This document shows positions 1 through 11,500 of a stretch of 64,000 nt of DNA, one piece after another; position 1 is the stretch's first letter, and the number at the start of each line of letters is the position of its first letter. The DNA lies in NCBI RefSeq assembly GCF_000499845.2, contig NC_023751.2:11695564-11759563 (forward strand). Reading direction: 5' to 3'. The position numbers and the translations under genes were made by a program. A model generated the notes under the pieces. The model was given only the letters and a program-made list of their open reading frames with translations. It was not told where the DNA came from and ran no database searches. This DNA comes from Phaseolus vulgaris (Eukaryota; Streptophyta; Magnoliopsida; Fabales; Fabaceae).

Positions 1-107
1 GAGGAAGCGTAGATTTAGAAGTATGTCTTTCGCCACTTGTAATGACAGCACTAGAATCAGATCAAGAGTTCATGGACTCAGCTTCTTCACCTTCCAATAC
101 TCACTAA
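1..107 (+). CDS. BAHD acyltransferase, 3' end only (cut by window edge)
   Basis: Reading from base 3 gives 34 codons ending in TAA at 105-107. They match the C-terminal tail of the other BAHD proteins in this window: a Gly-Ser-Val-Asp-Leu-Glu-Val-Cys-Leu stretch followed by an acidic Leu-Glu-Ser-Asp-Gln-Glu-Phe-Met segment. The tail then differs, ending Ser-Ser-Pro-Ser-Asn-Thr-His. This is the sixth member of the cluster. Whether the full gene is intact cannot be judged because the rest lies outside the window. Confidence 0.8.
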   Translation, partial: GSVDLEVCLSPLVMTALESDQEFMDSASSPSNTH

Positions 108-189
108 GGACCTAGTGAGAGAATATCTCTTATTTTCATCTAGGATTTTTAAGATAAGAAGATGATATATGTTAACGGAAAGGATGATT

Positions 190-392
190 ATATTTTTACA
201 CTTTGCTCAGTTTATGTCTACAATAAAATATTAATATTTATAATAAAAAAAATTAAAAATTAAAAAATGTCTTTAATGAAATATTAGACAAAATGTAAAA
301 TATTAAAATAATTTTTTAAATTAAAAAAATTAAAAATGATTAAAATATTAATATTTAATGAGGTGTAAAGTGGAGCAATGGGTGTCAAAAAA
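190..392. mobile_element. MITE with ~40-bp degenerate terminal inverted repeats (copy 1)
   Basis: The left end reads as a decayed form of a gacaccc...gctcca...ttacacc...aataaatattaatattt motif. The right end carries its reverse complement (attaatatttaatgaggtgtaaagtgg...gggtgtcaaaa). The same termini occur at 1741-1912 and 2225-2415, and half an element lies at 37120-37190. It is non-coding and AT-rich. The superfamily is not assigned. Confidence 0.5.
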
Positions 393-465
393 TTATTTTC
401 CTAACTGAAAATATTTTCTTCCTCGTAAACTCTGCAAAACGACAAAATTAAGAGATGTAAAAGAA

Positions 466-1416
466 GGGTTTTTGACCATGATGGGGTTATTTTTGTTTAT
501 TTTTACCAAAATGAGATCCGTTTAAAAAAAATTACAAATTTAGGCAAGTCGTGCTAATTTGGCACGACTTCATATGCATAAATCATCCTAATTTGACACG
601 ACTCTGTCATGTCATAATGAAGTCGTGTCAACTTGGCACGACTTTTGTCCTGTCATACTGAAGTCGTGCCAACTTGACACGACTTCTGCCACGTCATAAT
701 TTTTTTAAAATTTTATTGTTTATATATTGGGTAGTAAGTTATGTAATGTTAAAAATTAATTTGATACATAATTTTATAAGAGTGTTAGTTTTAAGGAACA
801 AAAATTTGGATAATTGTGTATCACAATTATTCATTTTTTCCTGAAGTAATAATTTTTTTTATCACAATTAAAATAATACATCTTTTAAACCTGTTTATTT
901 TTTTTAATGTCATTTATATTAAAATATAAAAAGGTATAAGTACTGTAATTATTTTGAAATAATTAAATAATTTAAAAATAATTATATAAATTTTAAATAA
1001 GTCAAATAATATAAATAATTTGTAATTATTTTGAAATAATTAAATAATTTAAAAATAATTATATATCCAATTTTTCGTTCCTTAAAACTAACACTCTTAG
1101 AGAAAATTATGTATCAAATTAATTTTTAACATTACATAACTTATTATCCAATATATAAACAATAAAATTTTTAAAAAAAAATTATGATGTGGCAGAAGTC
1201 GTGTCAAGTAGACACAACTTCAGTATGACAGGGTAGAAGTCGTGTCAAGTTGACACGACTTTAGTATGACATGGAAGAGTCGTGTCAAATTAGAATGATT
1301 TGTGCATATGAAGTCGTGCTAAATTGACACGACTTGCCTAAATTTGTAATTTTTTTTAAACGGACACCATATTGGTAAAAACAAAAAAAAAATAACCCCA
1401 TCATGGTCAAAAACCC
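466..1416. mobile_element. MULE-type non-autonomous element with long hairpin-rich TIRs (copy 1)
   Basis: Very long inverted repeats (about 340 bp per arm) start with gggtttttgacc and end with the complement ggtcaaaaaccc. The 9-bp flanks are gtaaaagaa (457-465) and gtagaagaa (1417-1425), an 8/9 match. A 9-bp target duplication with long TIRs fits Mutator-like elements. Each arm holds several 25-bp palindromes of the form aagtcgtg-N9-cacgactt (for example 546-570, 620-644 and 661-685) separated by gtcatactg-like spacers. There is no coding sequence. A second copy lies at 47570-48879. Confidence 0.75.
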
Positions 1417-1700
1417 GTAGAAGAAAAGTAATATTATGTGTTATTTTTAAATTTATCCTTATTTATTTTATTCTATTGTTGGTAGTATTATTTATTTTTT
1501 ATTATTATAATATTTTTTAATATTAAAAAATGTGTTTTTAATATAAGATATGATTTATTTTTTAATTTTATAATAAATGATTAATATTTTAAAAAATTAC
1601 TTGATTTTTTTTTATTATTGTTATGTTTATATTAATATGAAATTCTTTTTTATTATTAATTACATTGTACTTTTGTTGTTGTAGTATTTTTTATTTTTCA

Positions 1701-2717
1701 TTATTACATGGTTTTTAATATTAAAAGATAGGATTATGATATTTTGACACCCTTCTCCATCTTACACCCACAATAAATTTTAATATTTGTAATAAAAAAA
1801 ACCTCAATAATAAAAATACAAGCAAAATGCAAAATGTTTCAAAATTAAAAAAATTATATTTTTTTATAAATGATTAAAATATTAATATTTATTGGTGTGT
1901 AGGGTAAAATTTTTGTAAAAGATAATATTTATTTATTTATATAAGATCTGGTTTATTTTTCAATTTTATAATACATGTTTAATATTTTAATAAATTACTT
2001 GAAGTTATATTTTCATTTAATTTATTGAATACACATTTTTTTTAATTATAACTTTTAAATTATACATATATACATTTCATACATATTATTTTTTCTAATT
2101 ATAATTTTTAAATTATACCTATTTAGATTTAATATATATTTATTTTCTAATTATAATTTTTAAATCTACGAATATGTGAAAATTGTTTATTACATGGTTT
2201 TTATTATTAAAAGATAGGGTTATGATATTTTGACACCCTTGCTCCATCTTACATCCACAATAAATATTAATATTTATAATAAAAAAAATTAGAAAAAAAC
2301 TCCTTAATGAAAATACAAGTAAAATGCAAAATGTTTCAAAATTAAAAAAATTATAAATTTTTATAAATAATTAAAATATTAATATTTATTGGGGTGTAGG
2401 GTGGAGCATGTTAAATAAACATTTTTGTAAAAGATAATATTTTATTTATTTATATTAAATCTGATTTATTTTCTGATTTATTTTTCAATTTTATAGTACA
2501 TGTTTAATATTTTAATAAATTATTTGAAGTTTTGTTTTCATTTAATTTATTAAATACATGTTTTTTTTCTAATTATAATTTTTAAATTATACCTATATAC
2601 ATTCCATACATGTTATTTTTTTTAATTATAATTTTTAAATTATACCTATTTAGATTTAATATATATTTATATTCTAATTATAATTTTCAAATCTACGAAT
2701 ATGTGAAAGTTGTTTAT
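1701..2717. repeat. ~486-bp tandem duplication of AT-rich DNA carrying a MITE
   Basis: Two head-to-tail copies (about 1701-2190 and 2187-2717) start with ttattacatggtttttaat and end with aatctacgaatatgtgaaa. Each contains one copy of the MITE (1741-1912 and 2225-2415). Small indels separate the copies. No gene is visible. Confidence 0.75.
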
Positions 2718-2744
2718 TTTTAAATAAAAGTAACTCATTTCATT

Positions 2745-3165
2745 ATTAAACAAATTTAATAAGTAAAGGTAAATTTGTAAAATAACATTTTACACCTTTA
2801 AAAAAAAAATCTCACAATCATGAGATCACTCACAAACTCGCATAAACTTTTCTCAACATCCACACTAACATACCTCTCAAGACAACCTTACTTTCTTCCC
2901 ACATTATTCTCACATCCTCTCCCTTGAATACTCACAAACACACCCAAAAGCTTTGTTTGGATTTAAGTGACGAGGGGAGATAGTGGGTTAGAAAATACGT
3001 GGAAGTTGTTTGAATTGAGAGATTATAGAGTGAATTTGTAAGAATGATTTACTGAGATTTGTGAGTGATGTGATAGTTAGGAGAAAATTTATAAATTATT
3101 TTAAAGGTGTAAAATGTAAGTTTATAAATTTACCCTTGTTATTAAAAAATATTTTAATAATGGAT
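2745..3165. repeat. Foldback repeat, inverted arms meeting near 2950
   Basis: The left arm (2745-2945) is approximately the reverse complement of the right arm (2955-3165). Shared pieces are ggtgtaaaatg, tttgtgagtgat and the centre agctttgtttggattt. The right-arm sequence recurs at 51075-51310 and 52670-52880. No coding potential. Confidence 0.55.
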
Positions 3166-3809
3166 TATGGGATATTTTTTTTTAGGTTTGAGTTAATTTT
3201 TTTCTTCTAATATATAATATTCATAATTACTCTTATTTTGTAATATAAAATAATTTTGTATTAAATTCAAATAAATCTATTAAGTATATTAAAATTTATG
3301 AAAATAATATTTATTATAATATACATTTTTTATTTTATATAACTATATATGTTTTGTTGATATTATAATTTTATTTTATTATTTATATTATTTATAATTA
3401 TATGTTGTTATTAATAGTATAATTAAATATTTTTGGAAATTATTAAATAAATTTATCTATTATTTAATTTTATATATTGTATATATATAACTACATTAAT
3501 AATTATATAGTTATATTTATGAAATGACCAATATCTTTTCATGCATTGTTGCAAAGTTGTATTTTAAGGATATTAACGTAAAACATTCCTATCTTACTTA
3601 GACGTCCCTCATAATTTTTGCATATGTAATAGGAAAGAAAAATTCATGTAACTTGCTCCCTTGTCTCTACCCTCACCTCCAACATGTTAATTCAAACAAG
3701 GGATTCTCTCACTCGCTCATCTATGCTTCCACTCCATCAACGAATTCAAACACAGCATAAATTTAGTTTTTATTTAATAATTTTCTTGTACTGTATAATT
3801 TATTTTTGA

Positions 3810-4540
3810 TTTAATTACCTTATTTGTCCTTATATTTAAGGTTAATATTCAATTTGGTACCGTGATTTTTAAAAAAATCAATTTGGTCCCTATATTTTTT
3901 AAAATGTATTCAAATTGGTCCTTTCCGTTAAGTTCCACCTAACAGCGTCAGGTGTTGCTTAAGTGGCAGAGAGAGAATGCCTATGTGGGAGAGAGAGGGT
4001 GTCTATGTGGGAGAGAGAGGGTGTTTATGTGGAGAGAGAGTGTGTTTATGTGGGGAGAGAGGTGAGATTGAGAGTTATTATTATTATTATTTTTTTCTTA
4101 ATATAAATATTATTATTATTATTATTATTATTAATATTATTATTCTTAATATTAATATTATTATTCTTAATATTAATATTATTTTTCTTAATATTAATAT
4201 TATTTTTCTTAATATTAATATTAATATTATTTTTCTTAATATTCATATTAATAGTATTTTTATTATTATTCTTAATATTAATATTATAATTATTACTATT
4301 ATTATTATTAATAATATTAATATTAATATTATTTTTCTTAATATTAATATTAATATTATTTTTCTTAATATTAATATTAATATTATTTTTCTTAATATTC
4401 ATATTAATAGTAATAATAATAATAACAACAATAACAGCAGTAATAATAATAATAATATTAATATTAAGAAAAATAATATTAATAATAATAATAAAAATAT
4501 CAATAGTAATAATAATAACAATAATAATAATAATAATAAC

Positions 4541-4595
<55 letters not shown>

Positions 4596-4762
4596 GCAAC
4601 AACAGTAATAATAATAATAACAATATAATAATAATATTAATATTAAGAAAAATAATATTAATATTAATAATAATAATAATAAAAATAACAATAATAATAA
4701 CAATAGTAATAATAATAATAGTAATAAAAATAATAATAACATTAATAATAATAATAACAGTA

Positions 4763-4800
<38 letters not shown>

Positions 4801-5062
4801 TATAATAATAATAAAAAAAATTAATAATAATAATAATAATAATAACTCTTAATCTCACATCTCTCTCCACATAAATACTCTCTCCTACATAAACATTCTC
4901 TTTGTCACATAAACATTCTCTCTGCCACGTAAGCAGCAAGATCTGACGCTTCGGATACATTTTAAAAAAACATAGGGACCAAATTGATTTTTTTAAAAAA
5001 CCACAGTCCCAAATTGAATATTGACCCCAAATGTAGGGACGAATAAGGTAATTAAATCTTAA
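3810..5062. mobile_element. TIR/foldback element with ATT/AAT microsatellite core
   Basis: The left end (gatttaattaccttatttg) and right end (cgaataaggtaattaaatc) are inverted copies. They continue inward for about 250 bp through an 'aatttggtccctat' stretch and a ~20-bp GA-rich minisatellite (gagagagggtgtttatgtgg, several units at 3970-4060, inverted at 4860-4925). The centre is a pure ATT-to-AAT array, so the whole element can fold on itself. A 91-bp direct repeat (3719-3809 and 5063-5153) flanks it. Long ORFs here are simple-sequence artefacts. Confidence 0.6.
4070..4850. repeat. ATT/AAT microsatellite with dyad symmetry near 4410
   Basis: Left of about 4410 the strand is (att)n with cttaatattaatatt interruptions; to the right it becomes (aat)n. 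The array can therefore fold into a hairpin several hundred bases long. Confidence 0.9.
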
Positions 5063-5721
5063 ATCTATGCTTCCACTCCATCAACGAATTCAAACACAAC
5101 ATAAAATTAGTTTTTATTTAATAATTTTCTTGTACTGTATAATTTATTTTTTTAAGATAAAATCGTGATAAATTTTAAACTTCAAAACAAACCATATCTC
5201 TTATACAATAGATAATTCTAATAATAATAATGATATCTTAACAAATTTTGAAGTAAAAATAAATATATGATAATTTGATGCGACATATATTTGAATTTAC
5301 TTTTGAGATTGGGCATAAAACTAATTTTAACCAATAAAATATATATGTAGTGCACGAATTAGAATTTTATACCTAAGAGTCTTATAAAAAATCTTTATTT
5401 AGAAGATGATAATATGAGAGAGTTTTAAATTTTAAATATTTAATTATAAAAATATAAAAATACTTTTTTGTTTTAAAAAATTATACTTATATTAAAATAT
5501 GAGTTTTTAATTAGATAAATACGGTGGCTTACGTGTGGAAATGACATTGGTGGGTGCAACACAAACTATTTTTCCTAGTGTCATATAAGAAAGAAGACAA
5601 AAGAGAAAATAGTAGAATAGTTCTTTATTTTCAAAAAAGAAAAAACTTCTCTAGCTCGTAACTTTTCTCTCTTCAATTTTCGTTTGTTTTTTTTCAATTC
5701 TTTATTGATGTGGCCAGTCTC

Positions 5722-6121
5722 CACTAAAAAAAAATCAATATTATTTATGAATTTTTACCTATGAATTTTAATCCATAGATAATACCTATAAATATTATCT
5801 ACGAACAACATTTCCTACGGATATTACCTATAGATCTGAATCCCTAAATAAATTCAGTATTACATACCAACTATTACTCACAGATCTTATTACCTACGAA
5901 CTTTTACCCGCGGATCTTATTACCTACGAATTTTTACCAACGAATCTCTATTACCTACCAACTATTATCATAATAATTATATACATAATATTAATATTAT
6001 TAATATTATAACATACAGATTTTTTTTTGTAGGTAATCTGTATGTAATGCTAATTTACCTACGGATTTTGGTTGTTACCTACAATATTCTTTCGTAGATA
6101 AATTGGATTTTTCTTGTAGTG
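5722..6121. mobile_element. CACTA-type MITE, 400 bp, with perfect 3-bp TSD
   Basis: It begins cactaaaaaaaaatcaat and ends attggatttttcttgtagtg, so the outer bases are CACTA...TAGTG. The 3-bp target duplication ctc is perfect (5719-5721 and 6122-6124). Subterminal repeats of the type ttacctacgaattttta fill the left half and appear inverted near the right end. There is no transposase. Confidence 0.85.
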
Positions 6122-6153
6122 CTCTTTCATCATCCTCCAGGAAGCCTCTACCT

Positions 6154-6536
6154 TCATGAGACGTTCATGATTGGTTCGGGCCTCTTCCATGAGACATTAT
6201 TAGTTGGTTCGGGCCTTTTCGCGAAGGCAGTCTTAATCCCGCGATACTCTTCGTTGGCTTGTTGAAGAGTTTGCATTGTCTGTATGATTTGTTGTAAGGC
6301 GGGGACTTCATCTCCATTAGACATCTGCATTCCTTCTCTTGTGTATGTCATGTTGTCTGACTACTACGGTTTATGTTTCGATGGTTAGCAGGATCAGTTT
6401 TACTTGTTCCACAGTGAACTCCAAATGTTTTCGCCAACAATTCTGAGTCGAATATTGGAGGTGGTCTCCGGGTTACTCCTTCATTGTTGCAACCTTCAAG
6501 TAGTTGGAGATCACTAAATGATGAGGGGAGTTCCAC
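6154..6536 (-). pseudogene. Possible retrotransposon Gag leader remnant
   Basis: Two short reading frames follow each other on this strand. The first (6351 down to 6154) starts at an ATG and includes a glutamine-rich stretch, ALQQIIQTMQTLQQANEEY, resembling N-terminal Gag leaders of legume Ty3/gypsy elements as I remember them. The second (6536 down to 6348) contains RRPPPIFDSELLAKTF. No LTR, protease or RT sits next to them, so if real this is a fragment. Confidence 0.3.
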
Positions 6537-6883
6537 CTGTTGACAAGATTTTGACGATCAAGTTAGTGAAAATAAAAAATATCAGTGTAGTATGTATTTC
6601 ATGGAATAATACTTACTTTTGTTCAGGGTCTCAAGACCATTTTGTAGAACAAGTAACTCCTTCTCCAAGAGTTTGTAACAACCTTCGAAACTGTCATTAT
6701 ATTCTCATTTATTCAGGGTGATGATGTACAAAGTATCGTCTTTGTTATTGTTTTTTTTTTATATTTGTGTTAAAAAGAAAACCATATTTAACTGATTTGG
6801 ATGTATTAAATATCAAACACCTTCTTTAAGCTTTAATTGGTATGACCCGACTTGACCGATCCGAAAACGTTTATTGGGCCTAA

Positions 6884-7982
6884 TGATGACTTTTTACGGC
6901 AAGTGCACCGCGTTTGTCAGAAGTAATAATTGTCCCTAAGGACGGATATCGATCCCACAAGGAACAGTGAATTATCAAGTACAATAGTCGCTAAATATAG
7001 AACAAAACAATTAAAAGTGTATTGAAAGTGGTTGTGTTGGCGATGATCAATAAGAAAACAGACAAAGAATTAATTGTTTCAATTGGAAAAATAGGGATTA
7101 GGTTTCATCTCTCTCACTCTCATGTATTTTGATTAGCATGTCAATATTAAGTTCTTTAATTGAAATTGATGCCCGTATAAAAATCATTTATATCGATTCC
7201 TCGCATATAAAATCCTTAAGAATGTTCCCTAACTATCGATCCCTCGCATAATTATAAGAACAACTTAGAACGAAGGTCAGACGTTTAATAGCAATTAACA
7301 TTTCAAGTCTATTCCTAGCACTCAAATATGTTAAGTATTGTTGTTTAGGTCCGAACCCTAAAAATACCTCCCGGTCAGATTTAAGATTCTCAATTTGTCA
7401 CGGAAAATTAAAAGTAAAACAACAATACCAATAATCAATCAAGAACTGAATATTAATATATAAAATATCACCTCAATACATAAGAGTTTGAGCAGATTAC
7501 TCCCAATCCCAAAGGGTAGAATTAGCCACGCATGCTTCTATCACCTTCCATTCTCCCAATTGGGTTACAATTCACTCTATGGTGTTTTCCTCTCAATCTG
7601 GCACCCTAAGGTTGAGCCTCTAGCCCTCTATTTATCCTAGATTTCTAGGGTTAGGTTGTTTATTGTGTCGCGCTAATGGGCTAAATGATAAAACATAAAA
7701 AAAGTTCAATCTTTCTTTGCATCTTTTTCCATTCTGGGACCTTCTATCTTTATCTTTTTAGCTCAAATCATTCATCTTTAATCCAAATCTCCAATCTTCC
7801 TTATAAATCTGCAATTAACACCAAATTTGGGAATAAAATACTCTTATTCAAATAAAGATCATAAAAATTGTAAAAAGGTATAAATTCATAAATTATGGAT
7901 TATTTTATATGTAAATTAGCAATAAATCCTCATAAGTGCCTATATTTTAATATGAAATATTACTGAAATTAAACATTTATCA
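6884..7982. repeat. Solo LTR, 1.1 kb, TSD cctaa
   Basis: The segment starts TGATGACTTTTTACGG and ends AAACATTTATCA, so it has TG...CA ends. It is flanked by the 5-bp direct repeat cctaa (6879-6883 and 7983-7987). Rejoining the flanks across one cctaa gives a continuous empty site. There is no internal coding region, primer-binding site or second LTR, which fits LTR-LTR recombination. The superfamily cannot be decided from the LTR alone. Confidence 0.75.
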
Positions 7983-8128
7983 CCTAACTCAATGGGCCAA
8001 AAATACCCAATCCACATGATCGAGTTTTGACCCAATCATGACTGAATGATACAATAAATATTTCGTGTTTTACTACTCTTATATTAGTCATATCGAAGGA
8101 TCGAAATTCTTCAAACTCTGAAGATAAC

Positions 8129-8400
8129 TCACGACCAAAAAAATAAATTTACTGATGAATTTTTACCCACGGAGCTGAATTTGTACCTAAATTCACCATT
8201 ACCTACAGATATTACCCACGGATCTGAATTCGTAAGTAAATTCAGCATTATCTACGGATATTACCCACGAATCTAAATCCGTAAGTAAATTCAACATTAC
8301 CTACAAATTACTACCCACAGATCTCTATTCGTAGGTCTATTTTACATTATCCAAAAAATTTACCCACAAATTTATATCCAAAAGTAAATTCATTATTGTT
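8129..8400. repeat. CACTA-like subterminal repeat block
   Basis: About five repeats of the type attacccacggatctgaattcgtaagtaaa resemble the subterminal repeats of the CACTA MITE at 5722-6121. The possible terminus cacgaccaaaaaaataaattt (8129) is a decayed CACTA end. Confidence 0.5.
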
Positions 8401-8965
8401 AGTAATATAAATATTTGTATTAACAATATTAATAATATTAAAAATATAAATAATATTAATAATTTTAAATTTTTTATTAATATAAATAATATTAATCATA
8501 ATAATTATATACATAATACTAAAAATATTATTATAATATAAATAATTATAAAATCATAACTAATAGATATGCGTACTATTTACATTATAAAATTAATAAT
8601 ATTAATAGTATAAAAAATATCAGTAATATAAAGAATATTAATAATATTTATAATATATTAATAATAATATTATTGGTATTAATAATATTAATGATAATAA
8701 TAATAATATGATAGGATATTAATAATAATAATATTATTATTATTAATATTATTAATGATATTAATATTTTTATTAATACAAATATTAATAGCATTAATAT
8801 TATTTAAATATTAATAGCATTAATATTATTTAAATATAAATAATATAAATATTATTTATAATATTAAAAATATTAAATATTTATAATATTTTATAATAAT
8901 ATTAATGATATTATTATAATAATTATTAATGTTATTAATTTGAGTAATAATAATATTAATGAAAT
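8400..8965. repeat. AT-rich simple sequence, no gene
   Basis: Irregular aat/att runs (taatattaataatattaa). I see no coding or element structure. Confidence 0.8.
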
Positions 8966-8974
8966 TAATAATAT

Positions 8975-9985
8975 GAATGATATTACACCGGTAAAAAAGT
9001 ATATATTACACCGGTAAAAAAGAGCTTCAAAATAGGGTAAAAAAGAATATATTACACCGGTTCTTAGTAACAATCGGTGTAATGTATTATTATTTTTACT
9101 CAGAATGACCCATATTACACTAGTTAAGCCATATAATCGGTGTAATATATGACCCATATTAAAAAAAAAATTGAATTTTTTTCATGAAGAGTGGGTGGCC
9201 ATAAATGTCACAAAATTGACCACTTACAAGCACACCGGTAACTAATTTTGTGTGTGCCAGTACATGTGGAGGAATTTGTGGCTGGGTAAGCAGTTCAGGT
9301 AGGGTGGGTGTCCAGTTCTGCCTTGGGTAACCATGTTGTTACCCCAAAGGTTTGTAATGAAGAAATTGAAAGTGATTGAGGAGTAAGGGTGAGTTTTTAA
9401 TGTTGTGGGTGATGCAGAAGTAATTCCTGACTCATTTGAGACAGTTTATGCTGTGAAGGGTTGGTGGCCATAAACATAACACAGTCGACCACTTATACAC
9501 ACATGGGTAACCACTTTGGCTGTGATAGTAGGTCTGTAGGAAGTTGTGTTTGAGTAACACCGTAGTTAGCCCAAAGGGGTTGTAATGATGAAATTGGAAT
9601 TGATTGAGGAGTATGAGTGAGATTTTAATGTTGTGAGGATGCATAACTAATTCTTGACTCATTTGAGATGGTTGATCCTGTCAAGAATTGGTGGTCATAA
9701 ACATAACACAGGTGACCACTTACATATATATGGGTAACCACTTTGACTGTGACAGTAGGTTGCTCCATCGATGTTATATGTGGTCATATATTACACTGAT
9801 TACTTGAGCCAATATATTACACTGGTTTGCTCGAGTAATCGGTGTAAGTAGGTTGCTCAATCAGCGTTATATGTGACCGTATATTACACCGGTTAGTCGA
9901 GTCAATTGGTGTAATATAGGGGCTTAAATTTGGTAAACCAATATACTACATCAGTTGGCTCGAGTAACCGGTGTAATATAAGACC
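8975..9985. repeat. CACTA-type subterminal arrays built on the palindrome attacaccggt / accggtgtaat
   Basis: Many attacaccggt...accggtgtaat pairs lie at 8975-9150 and 9780-9985. Between them, three diverged units begin ggtggccataaa (about 9194, 9463, 9690) with spacings of 269 and 227 bp. Such short inverted subterminal repeats are typical of CACTA transposon ends, but I cannot find the terminal CACTA bases, so borders are unset. No transposase is visible. Confidence 0.5.
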
Positions 9986-10566
9986 GGTTTTGATTGATGA
10001 GTGAAGCCAATGATGCTAAACACTTGAACGATAAACAAAAAACAGTGGCGACCGCACAAGAAAGACGTGTATGGTTTGTGTTTCACTTGTTCTACTACTT
10101 GATTCGTGCTTCCCGCTGCTTCTTTCTCCCTTTCATTCAACCTTCCCTTTAATTCGAAACTCTTCCGTTTCCGCACCCACACTCAAACGTTAAACCCTTA
10201 CAAAACTGTGCTTAGTGCATCATCACTCCCATCAAAATTAAAAAAAACCCCATGTCACATCCTCATCCAATACAAATGTCACATCCTCATCCAATACAAA
10301 CATCTGTAGCATTAAATATATGTTAATATAGTTAGAAGATGTTAATAAAACATTTTCGTATTTACTGTGATGAGTGAATGAAGACATAACAACTTATTCC
10401 CAAATACCAGCTGCCAAAGGTTTGCATTGCCGTTCACGTTCAACCATCTATATCGTTCTTGTTAAACAAAGACAATTGACCCATTAGAATAATAGAAGTC
10501 TTAGAAAATAATTGGGGAGAAAAACAAAGATTTCTGATATATTAATACTGCAAATAATATATATAT

Positions 10567-10766
10567 ATATATTTCACATTCTAATAAATTACTATTTTAT
10601 TTATTTTTATTTAAAAATATTATTATATTATTATAAACAGTGTTAGATGTATGTATTTAGGGTTTATATATATACACTTTATACTCTAATAAATTAATAT
10701 TTTATTCATTTTTTTTAATTTAAAATATTATTATATTATTGTAAGCAGTGTTAGATGTATGTATTT
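10567..10766. repeat. 108-bp tandem duplication
   Basis: Two units share ctaataaatta...attattatattatt...cagtgttagatgtatgtattt. The second is offset by 108 bp. Confidence 0.65.
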
Positions 10767-11500
10767 CAGTGTTCATTATGTTAAAAGAAACTTTTCTCAA
10801 AAAACAAAACAACCCAAAGCAGAGCAAATTTGTTTGGGTTTCGCTACTAAACTTTCCCGAGCAAAATATTGTTCTCCGAGAAGGGAGTGTAAAAAAAAGT
10901 GTTGGAATTATTCCACACAAATATATGGGTCCAAAGAATACTATTTCTCATAATCAAAAGAGATATTTTATTTTATTTATTAAAAAAACCTAAAGTATTT
11001 GATGTATTTAAAAAAAGTGCAAAACACTTATTGAGAAATAAAGTGAAAAAGTTATAAAAATCTTGAAAAGTGACAAAAAAAAAAGGAGTATGTCTCGAAT
11101 GAATTCAAAAAATTAATTTTGTAAAGATGAAATCAACAAAAATGGTGTATATGAGAAATATATAATATTGGTTGTAGTTTCACATCAAGAACAATACATT
11201 AAAAGAGAAGATTGTTAAATAAGAGATCATTGCCTTAAAGGAAGATAATATTGAATAATGTGTTATTACAAGTATTAATGTTTAATTGAGATTCAATACA
11301 TATTAATATGTATGGTAAGAGTCAGTGCATTTAGGTAGTGTTTTTAGGTAGTTAGGTGAGATATGCATGTGATTTTTTTTGTATTTGTAAGAGTTATAGA
11401 TGTAAGAATTCCATTCTATAAAATAGTTTAAAAGTAACATATATAGAAAGAAAAGAAAACGAAATAAGAGGTGAATTCCCAAAATATGTTTCTATTACTT
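10767..11500. other. Intergenic, downstream of gene A
   Basis: AT-rich DNA with short chance reading frames only. I see no gene, RNA or repeat boundary here. Confidence 0.5.

Noticed and set aside
3977..4852. 291-aa ORF and opposing ORFs rich in Asn/Ile or Leu
   Set aside because: These are translations of the ATT/AAT microsatellite, not proteins.
10106..10309. 67-codon frame resembling a plastid transit peptide (serine-rich, no acids)
   Set aside because: It opens with GTG right after an in-frame TGA and has no ATG; a 20-bp duplication makes its tail. There is no supporting downstream exon.
10748..10993. 81-aa ORF on the + strand
   Set aside because: It overlaps a tandem repeat and AT-rich DNA; no recognisable domain.
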